Shown here: positions 59,251-64,000 of the stretch, piece by piece
Numbering within the stretch: the first letter of the stretch is position 1
Layout: every line of letters begins with the position of its first letter
Source of the DNA: Lentimicrobium sp.
Lineage (GTDB): Bacteria > Bacteroidota > Bacteroidia > Bacteroidales > Lentimicrobiaceae
Direction: 5' to 3'
NCBI GenBank assembly: GCA_019429275.1
Contig: JAHYJC010000002.1
Location: 98,634 to 162,633 of the forward strand
Length of the DNA: 64,000 nt
The notes under the pieces: generated by a model
What the model saw: the letters and a program-made list of their open reading frames with translations, nothing else
What the model was told of the DNA's origin: nothing
The model's database searches: none
Translations under genes and position numbers: made by a program

Positions 59251-60618
59251 ATGAAAGTCCAGCTTTTAAAAAACCTATTTATCACTGCAATTTTTATTGT
59301 AGGAGGATTCATATTGGCAGCGCAACCTTCAGATACAACAAAAAAAACCGGGCTAATCTATAAATTCGACATCAAGCAGGAAATTGCACCACCTGTGTGG
59401 CACAATACTAAAAAAGCCCTTCGCGAAGCCAACGAACTAAATGCTGACATCATTCTGATTCACATGAACACCTATGGTGGCATGGTTGAAACAGCTGACA
59501 GTATCCGCACCGCTATACTGCGATCGAAAATTCCGGTCTGGGTTTTTATTGACAACAACGCTGCATCGGCCGGAGCGTTGATTTCAATTGCCTGCGACAG
59601 TATTTACATGAGATCTGGTGCAAACATTGGAGCTGCAACAGTGGTTGATCAGACAGGAGCACAATTGCCTGACAAATACCAATCCTACATGCGCTCAACC
59701 ATGCGCTCAACCGCCGAAGCAACAGGGCGAGATCCTGATATTGCCCAGGGAATGGTCGATCCCCGGATTTATATTGAAGGTATTACCGATACCGGACAGG
59801 TGATTACTTTTACCACTTCTGAAGCCATTAGATATAAATTTTGCAATGCTGAAGCAGAGAGTATTCAGGCAATTTTGAAAATAACCGGTAAACAAGATTT
59901 TAAAGTCGTTGAACAAAAACTTACAGCAACCGATCGCATCATTGGTTTTCTAACCAAACCTATAATCAGTGGATTATTGATTATGATTATTATCGGAGGT
60001 ATCTATTTCGAGCTTCAAACCCCCGGTGTTGGTTTTCCACTTGCAGCGGCCGCCTTTGCAGCAATTGTCTATTTTGCCCCGCTCTATATTGAAGGCCTGG
60101 CTGCCAACTGGGAAATTCTCATTTTCATAATTGGTGTAATCTTATTGCTTGTAGAATTGTTTGCCATACCGGGCTTCGGGGTGGCCGGAATTTCAGGCAT
60201 TATACTGATTGTAACGGGCTTGACACTCAGTATGATCGACAACATAGGATTCAATTTTACAGGTGTTCCCTTGTATGGAGTAATTGAAGCATTCTTTATT
60301 GTAATTATTGCTTCCTTTTTTGCTTTGGTCGGTTCATTTTTCCTCTCCCGAAAATTGTTTGGAGGACATACCATGTTTGGAGATCTGGCTCTCTTAACAA
60401 CTCAGCAAACTAATGAAGGATATGCTTCATCTGATGCACATTACACTGAAATGAAAGGATCGACAGGAACTGCCTTTACCATGCTCAGACCGGCAGGTAA
60501 AGTCGAAATCGAAAATCAGATTTTTGATGCAGTTGCTGAATCAGGTTACATCAACAAAGGCGATTCAGTTAAAGTTGTAAAATACGAGAATGCTCAGCTG
60601 ATTGTGCGTAAGATTTAA
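59251..60618 (+). CDS. NfeD-type membrane serine protease (ClpP-class)
   Basis: A 455-aa protein. The signal or anchor sequence covers about 1-25 (ITAIFIVGGFILAAQ). A ClpP-like/SppA-like protease domain follows (about 30-210) with NTYGGMVETADSI and the serine-bearing NNAASAGALISIACD. Then come four to five hydrophobic helices (about 225-370) and an NfeD-type OB-fold (about 385-455; MKGSTGTAFTMLRPAGKVEI). The full form (NfeD1b) is often paired with a SPFH/stomatin protein, which is not adjacent here. It likely acts in membrane protein quality control. Confidence 0.9.
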   Translation: MKVQLLKNLFITAIFIVGGFILAAQPSDTTKKTGLIYKFDIKQEIAPPVWHNTKKALREANELNADIILIHMNTYGGMVETADSIRTAILRSKIPVWVFIDNNAASAGALISIACDSIYMRSGANIGAATVVDQTGAQLPDKYQSYMRSTMRSTAEATGRDPDIAQGMVDPRIYIEGITDTGQVITFTTSEAIRYKFCNAEAESIQAILKITGKQDFKVVEQKLTATDRIIGFLTKPIISGLLIMIIIGGIYFELQTPGVGFPLAAAAFAAIVYFAPLYIEGLAANWEILIFIIGVILLLVELFAIPGFGVAGISGIILIVTGLTLSMIDNIGFNFTGVPLYGVIEAFFIVIIASFFALVGSFFLSRKLFGGHTMFGDLALLTTQQTNEGYASSDAHYTEMKGSTGTAFTMLRPAGKVEIENQIFDAVAESGYINKGDSVKVVKYENAQLIVRKI

Positions 60619-60682
60619 TCATCGGAAAAGGCCAATGGCGTTAACATATAGCAACTGATGCCTTTCATTCATCAGATTTTTA

Positions 60683-60713
60683 TTGAAGAATTCATTTTTT
60701 TTTGCTATATTTG
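60683..60713 (+). promoter_or_regulatory. Promoter of the BON lipoprotein gene (TTG, 20 bp, TATATTTG)
   Basis: TTG at 60683-60685 and TATATTTG at 60706-60713 are 20 bp apart. The leader to ATG 60774 is about 55 bp. Confidence 0.65.
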
Positions 60714-60773
60714 TTTTTATTCACAAGGTATTAGAACCCATCTTATCTAACCTAATTAATTAAAAATCAGATT

Positions 60774-61238
60774 ATGAAAGCTAAAATTTTCGCTTTTGCT
60801 GTTATTGCAGCAATTATGGCATCGTGTGGGCCTAAAGATGCCGCCATCAACAAGGCCGTACAGGGAGTTATTGAACAATATGCCACTGGCATTAACGCTA
60901 CAACAGAAAAGGGGGTCGTTACCCTTGCAGGTGAACTTGATAAAGAGATCAATTTTGACGAACTGGAAACCGCACTCAAAGCCATTAAAGGTGTTAAAGG
61001 CGTTGTAAACAATTTGACCGTTAAAGTTGAGGAACCGGTTATTACTCCGGATGATGCTCTCACTTTAAAAATAAATGAATTGCTGACTATTGATAAATAC
61101 AAAGGGGTTGCAGTTACGGTTCTTGATGGTGAAGTTACCCTTACCGGAACCATTGTCAGGGCTGATCTTATGGGACTTATACAAACTATTAGTGAACTCC
61201 AGCCTAAAAAAATCAACAATAACCTGAATATAAAATAA
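60774..61238 (+). CDS. Lipoprotein with two BON domains
   Basis: A 154-aa protein. The lipoprotein signal ends in IMASCGP, so Cys18 is probably lipidated. The mature part holds two BON domains (about 25-85 and about 92-154), each with a pattern of strand, helix and strand: VTLAGELDKE...VKGVVNNLTVK and VTVLDGEVTLTGTI...NNNLNIK. BON domains bind membranes or small ligands and several Osm-type lipoproteins are stress-induced. It lies 6 bp before the BON-LysM gene and is almost surely co-transcribed with it. Confidence 0.88.
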   Translation: MKAKIFAFAVIAAIMASCGPKDAAINKAVQGVIEQYATGINATTEKGVVTLAGELDKEINFDELETALKAIKGVKGVVNNLTVKVEEPVITPDDALTLKINELLTIDKYKGVAVTVLDGEVTLTGTIVRADLMGLIQTISELQPKKINNNLNIK

Positions 61239-61244
61239 GAAAAA

Positions 61245-61628
61245 ATGAGCGCAACTCTGAAATATCAAAGTGTGATAAACCTTGCAAAGGTGCTTGGTTT
61301 TAAGGACCTGAAAGCCATTGAAAAAAACGGAATACTTTATCTTTCAGGTATGGCTGCCAGCGAAGCCGATAAGCAAATGGTGTGGGATGCTTACAATAAA
61401 ATCGATCCCGACATGCGTGGCGCTGACATGATTATGAATATTGATGTTGACCCGAATGCAGTTCCCCAGGAAGAAATCTATGAAGTTGTTGCCGGTGACT
61501 CATTGAGCAAAATTGCTAAAAAGTATCCGGGAGTTTCGTGGAAAAATATATACGAAGCCAATAAAGACAGAATTAAAAATCCTGACCTGATCCAGATTGG
61601 CTGGAAACTGAAAATTCCTAAAAAATAA
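61245..61628 (+). CDS. BON-LysM protein (Kbp/YgaU-like)
   Basis: A 127-aa protein with no signal peptide. The first about 75 residues form a BON-like part (GILYLSGMAASEADKQMV, MIMNIDVDP), and about 80-126 is a LysM domain (YEVVAGDSLSKIAKKYPG, EANKDRIKNPDLIQIGWKLKIP). This BON-LysM order matches the E. coli potassium-binding protein Kbp (YgaU). A cytosolic ion-sensing role is inferred only from that likeness. It is the last gene before a strong terminator. Confidence 0.88.
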   Translation: MSATLKYQSVINLAKVLGFKDLKAIEKNGILYLSGMAASEADKQMVWDAYNKIDPDMRGADMIMNIDVDPNAVPQEEIYEVVAGDSLSKIAKKYPGVSWKNIYEANKDRIKNPDLIQIGWKLKIPKK

Positions 61629-61650
61629 TTACATTATTTATTTCCAAAAA

Positions 61651-61685
61651 AAACAACTGCCCGATAAAGCAGTTGTTTTTTTTGG
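61651..61685 (+). terminator. Rho-independent terminator after the BON-LysM gene
   Basis: AAACAACTGC and GCAGTTGTTT form a 10-bp stem followed by a T-run. The stretch after it up to 61873 (188 bp) holds nothing recognisable. Confidence 0.9.
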
Positions 61686-61873
61686 AGAATTACAGGCAAG
61701 ACAATGCTTCTTACTGTGTTATAACTCAGGTTAGTACTGAAGTTAAAAATGACGCTAAATGGTTAGTCGCAGAACCTGACACAGGAACTTCTTAGCCTCA
61801 ACATCAACCTGAACCTATTTAGGCTCTTTACAAGAATTTATTGTCCTAAGGTTTTGAAATTCTTTATTATAGA

Positions 61874-62530
61874 TTAATCAGCACCAGTCAACTTCATTTT
61901 CTGCAATGCCTTATAGGTGCGCATTTCTGCAAAATTCTTGCCTTGCCACCCAAGCAAAGGATAACCATACAAAAAATTACGGGAACGCTGCCTGATTCTT
62001 TCATCAAATTGACTAGTGGTGTAATATAAATCCCTGTCAGGATAAGACTGCCTGGTTAGCGTATTGATCTGTGAAAGTTCCTCAGGTGATAGCAACAAGA
62101 CCGAAAGTGTTGAGGAATTAAGCTCCATCATAAAGTTGGTGTGAAAAAATGCTTTGTCGGAATGTCTTACATTATACCTGGCCATAATCATATCCCAATT
62201 AAAGAGACTGAGCAACAATATGATGGCATAGGCATAAAGGCTGTTTCTGACAAGCAGATATTGGACGGATTTGCGTTTCGTCAATTTTACAAAGACCGTA
62301 AATATGCCCAACAAAACCATCAAAAGAAAACCAAACACCCAGATTCTTTTATAAGCCAGATTAAAATAATTTATGTACCAGATATTGCGGATTGCAACAG
62401 ATATAACCAGTAGGGCATTTTGAATCAGCCATATTATAGATAGATTAATCAAAAGTTTGTTTCGGGAATAAAAGTTCAGGTTTCCCCTGAAATACCAAAT
62501 TACTATAACCATTGAAATAGCCACAGAAAC
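61874..62530 (-). pseudogene. DUF4173/DUF4153-like membrane protein, 5' part cut off by IS66
   Basis: About 218 codons of an open frame on the minus strand that runs without a start of its own into the IS66 end at 62531. It has three to four hydrophobic helices, NIWYINYFNLAYKRIWVFGFL, and LFNWDMIMARYNVRHSDKAFFH, which match the C-terminal half of the polytopic DUF4173 family common in Bacteroidota. Family members are usually about 500 aa, so the N-terminal half lies beyond the element to the right, outside the window. The GTG at 62524 is not a true start. Function is unknown and this copy is probably inactive. Confidence 0.8.
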
Positions 62531-62576
62531 GTAACCGTCCGGGCATGAGCATCTTTTCTGCCAGTTTTTCGTCGCC

Positions 62577-62584
62577 TAACTTTG
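62577..62584 (+). promoter_or_regulatory. -7 box (TAACTTTG) of IS66
   Basis: TAACTTTG matches TAnnTTTG, 12 bp before ATG 62597 in the left end of the element. Confidence 0.5.
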
Positions 62585-62596
62585 CGTCAAAAAAAG

Positions 62597-62878
62597 ATGA
62601 CACGAACAGAAAGAACGGCATTGATGCAATCGCTGGTAAATCAATGGAAAGAAAGTGGGCTTAGCCAAGCCAAATTTGCAGCACAGCACAACCTTACACT
62701 GGTAAAGTTCCGTTACTGGGTACACAAGTTAAAGCCTGGTACTGACACTGATTCTGCTTTCATTCAACTCAATGGATTTTCAACACAGGGCATCAGTCTC
62801 AGGTATCCTAACGGGGTGGAGTTATTGTTGCCTGTGCAAACACCGGTAGCTATACTTCGGTCTCTTATTCAATACTAG
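62597..62878 (+). CDS. tnpA: IS66 accessory protein TnpA
   Basis: A 93-aa protein matching the IS66 'insertion element accessory protein TnpA' group. The N-terminus WKESGLSQAKFAAQHNLTLVKFRYWVHKL is a helix-turn-helix DNA-binding segment, and the C-terminus is a strand-rich GVELLLPVQTPVAIL region. It is needed with TnpB for IS66 transposition by way of the DDE transposase TnpC. ATG 62597 is chosen over the upstream TTG since it follows the -7 box. tnpB starts 6 bp after the stop. Confidence 0.92.
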   Translation: MTRTERTALMQSLVNQWKESGLSQAKFAAQHNLTLVKFRYWVHKLKPGTDTDSAFIQLNGFSTQGISLRYPNGVELLLPVQTPVAILRSLIQY

Positions 62879-62883
62879 GCTCC

Positions 62884-63246
62884 ATGTTTTCTCTTGGAGC
62901 AGCCCGTTATTATCTTTATAGGGAGCCAACTGATATGCGCAAGAGTTTTGATGGGTTATGCGGGCTGGTGACAAACCGCTTAAAGCAAAATCCTATGAGT
63001 GGCGATGTATATCTTTTCGTCAACAAGCCCCGTAATCGGATCAAACTACTCAGGTGGGAAACCGGCGGATTTGTTCTTTTTTACAAACGGCTTGAGAAGG
63101 GTACTTTTGAGCTACCTTGGGGCGAAAAATCAACAGAAAGTAACAAGCTGGACTTTGGAGAACTTGCTATGTTAATCACTGGTATTTCGATGAGAAATGC
63201 AAAAAAAAGGAGACGTTTTTTACAACAAAATGATGTTGATAACTAA
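62884..63246 (+). CDS. tnpB: IS66 accessory protein TnpB
   Basis: A 120-aa IS66 Orf2 (TnpB) protein. The family motifs YLYREPTDMRKSFDGLCGLV, VYLFVNKPRNRIKLLRWETGGFVLFYKRLE and KLDFGELAMLITGI are all present and complete. In IS66 it works with TnpA; its exact role is unclear. The C-terminus is basic (KKRRRFLQQ). It lies between tnpA and tnpC in the normal IS66 order. Confidence 0.95.
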   Translation: MFSLGAARYYLYREPTDMRKSFDGLCGLVTNRLKQNPMSGDVYLFVNKPRNRIKLLRWETGGFVLFYKRLEKGTFELPWGEKSTESNKLDFGELAMLITGISMRNAKKRRRFLQQNDVDN

Positions 63247-63293
63247 CGCTGAAATAGGCATTTAGCAAGGGCTTTACTGTGTATTTTTGTCTC

Positions 63294-64000
63294 ATGGCAA
63301 GCACAGAAACAGTAACCATAAGCAAGGCAGAATACGAGGAATTTGTCCATGCAAAGAACCTTGTAGTTGTATTGCAGCATGAACTTGCCCAACTTAAGCG
63401 CATGATCTTTGGCGCAAAAAGTGAACGCTTCATTGCTCCTTTACCCAGCCAACCAACACTATTTGAACTGCCTGAAGAAGAGGTTATTGAAAAACCCAAG
63501 GAAGAAATCACTTATACACGCACCAAGCCAGAAGCAAAAAACCAACCTCTGCGTCTTGAATTACCAGCACATTTGCCACGTAAAACCGAGGTAATAGAAC
63601 CAGAAGGGCTTCCTGAAGGAGCAAAGAAAATAGGTGAAACCATTACAGAAGTTCTTGAGTTTACTCCAGCCAATGTATTTGTTCGCCAGATAGTAAGGCC
63701 AAAATACATTGTATCACAAGATGATGAAAAAACTCAAATAGCCATAGCTGCACTGCCTTCATTGCCAATACCCAAAGGCAATGCCGGCGCAAGCTTACTG
63801 GCTCATATCCTGGTAAGTAAATTTGTCGACCATCTGCCTTTTTATCGTCAGGTTCAGATGTTTAAACGCCAGCAACTCACCATTCCCGAATCTACTATGG
63901 GTGGCTGGTTCAATGCAAGTTGCAGATTGCTTGAACCATTGTACAATACACTAAGAAGCAGGTTACTTGCCTGTAATTACATGATGGCCGACGAAACTCC
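63294..64000 (+). CDS. tnpC: IS66 transposase TnpC (DDE), 3'-truncated by the window edge
   Basis: At least 235 codons from ATG 63294, open to the window end. A coiled-coil N-terminus includes HELAQLKRMIFGAKSERF, the characteristic IS66 transposase leucine-zipper and basic part. The middle shows KIGETITEVLEFTPANVFV-like and YIVSQDDEK, then AHILVSKFVDHLPFYRQVQMF. The last residues read NYMMADET, where the Asp is the likely first acid of the DDE triad. A TATTTTTG box lies just before the ATG. The missing C-terminal part lies beyond the edge. Confidence 0.93.
   Translation, partial: MASTETVTISKAEYEEFVHAKNLVVVLQHELAQLKRMIFGAKSERFIAPLPSQPTLFELPEEEVIEKPKEEITYTRTKPEAKNQPLRLELPAHLPRKTEVIEPEGLPEGAKKIGETITEVLEFTPANVFVRQIVRPKYIVSQDDEKTQIAIAALPSLPIPKGNAGASLLAHILVSKFVDHLPFYRQVQMFKRQQLTIPESTMGGWFNASCRLLEPLYNTLRSRLLACNYMMADET

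Larger units (their letters stand above)
62531..64000 (+). mobile_element. IS66-family insertion sequence, partial (runs off the right edge)
   Basis: The element begins at 62531 with GTAACCGTCCGGGC, which resembles IS66-family terminal inverted repeats (GTAAxCG-CCGG). It carries the typical trio in order: tnpA-like accessory gene, tnpB, and tnpC. The right end is outside the window, so neither the second inverted repeat nor the 8-bp target duplication can be seen. The left candidate duplication is ACAGAAAC (62523-62530). Confidence 0.9.

Noticed and set aside
1..64000. CRISPR arrays, prophage, toxin-antitoxin or restriction-modification systems
   Set aside because: I looked for regular spaced repeats and for typical gene sets and found none. 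The only long tandem array is the coding repeat in rpsP, and the only mobile element is the IS66 at the right edge.

Overview
The window looks like chromosomal DNA of an AT-rich Bacteroidota, probably a Bacteroidales relative. The evidence is: (i) repeated -7 boxes of the form TAnnTTTG in front of genes on both strands, with weak or no Shine-Dalgarno sequences; (ii) families typical of the phylum (DUF4831, DUF4199, glutamine synthetase III, a Bacteroidota-style DUF493, a TonB-dependent receptor with an N-terminal carboxypeptidase-regulatory-like domain); (iii) KdsA, heptose genes and outer-membrane receptors, which indicate a Gram-negative envelope. No species can be named from sequence reading alone.

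Layout. 1-4.2 kb: an S23-type four-helix-bundle gene, a DUF1015 gene with a small winged-helix partner, and a converging LTA-synthase-like sulfatase. 4.2-8.7 kb: a tightly overlapping four-gene operon (GT39, polyprenyl-phosphate GT2, flippase-like membrane protein, sugar-nucleotide epimerase) that probably makes and transfers a lipid-linked sugar. 8.7-14.2 kb (minus): DUF493, DUF58, thioredoxin, replicative dnaE. 14.7-19.2 kb (plus): rpsP with a long repetitive acidic tail, rimM, ilvA, rmuC, then a decayed dps remnant. 19.7-27.4 kb: a second DnaE-type polymerase, an FMN riboswitch leading into a TonB-dependent receptor and an uncharacterised 471-aa protein, and DUF302 on the opposite strand. 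27.5-37.1 kb: an MFS exporter, a compact SDR/rhodanese/DUF2062 operon, a divergent SDR, a DEAD-box helicase, a small lipoprotein, rarA, kdsA, Yip1-like and DUF4831 proteins. 37.3-46.8 kb (minus): glnN, a Na+/solute symporter, four genes for GDP-D-glycero-alpha-D-manno-heptose, two glycosyltransferases and DUF4199. 46.9-53.8 kb (plus): SRP RNA, a TsaC/Sua5 protein, a cupin, tRNA-Lys(TTT), then ugd, UDP-xylose synthase, an RmlD-like reductase, a degenerate GxxExxY protein and a phosphohexomutase. 53.8-55.8 kb (minus): ornithine carbamoyltransferase and carbamate kinase. 56-61.7 kb (plus): an EamA transporter, MtaB, an inositol-monophosphatase-like enzyme, an NfeD-type membrane protease, a BON lipoprotein and a BON-LysM protein. 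61.9-64 kb: a DUF4173-like membrane gene cut by an IS66-family element that runs off the window.

Cell-surface glycan supply is the main theme. Ugd can make UDP-GlcA for both the UXS enzyme and the epimerase at 7.7 kb. The GmhA/HddA/GmhB/HddC set supplies GDP-heptose to neighbouring glycosyltransferases, and KdsA supplies Kdo. The most unusual regulatory element is the FMN riboswitch upstream of an outer-membrane receptor, which suggests flavin-controlled uptake together with a protein of unknown function. No CRISPR array, prophage or recognisable defence island was seen. Coordinates use the start codons I judged most likely, some of them downstream of the longest open frame.
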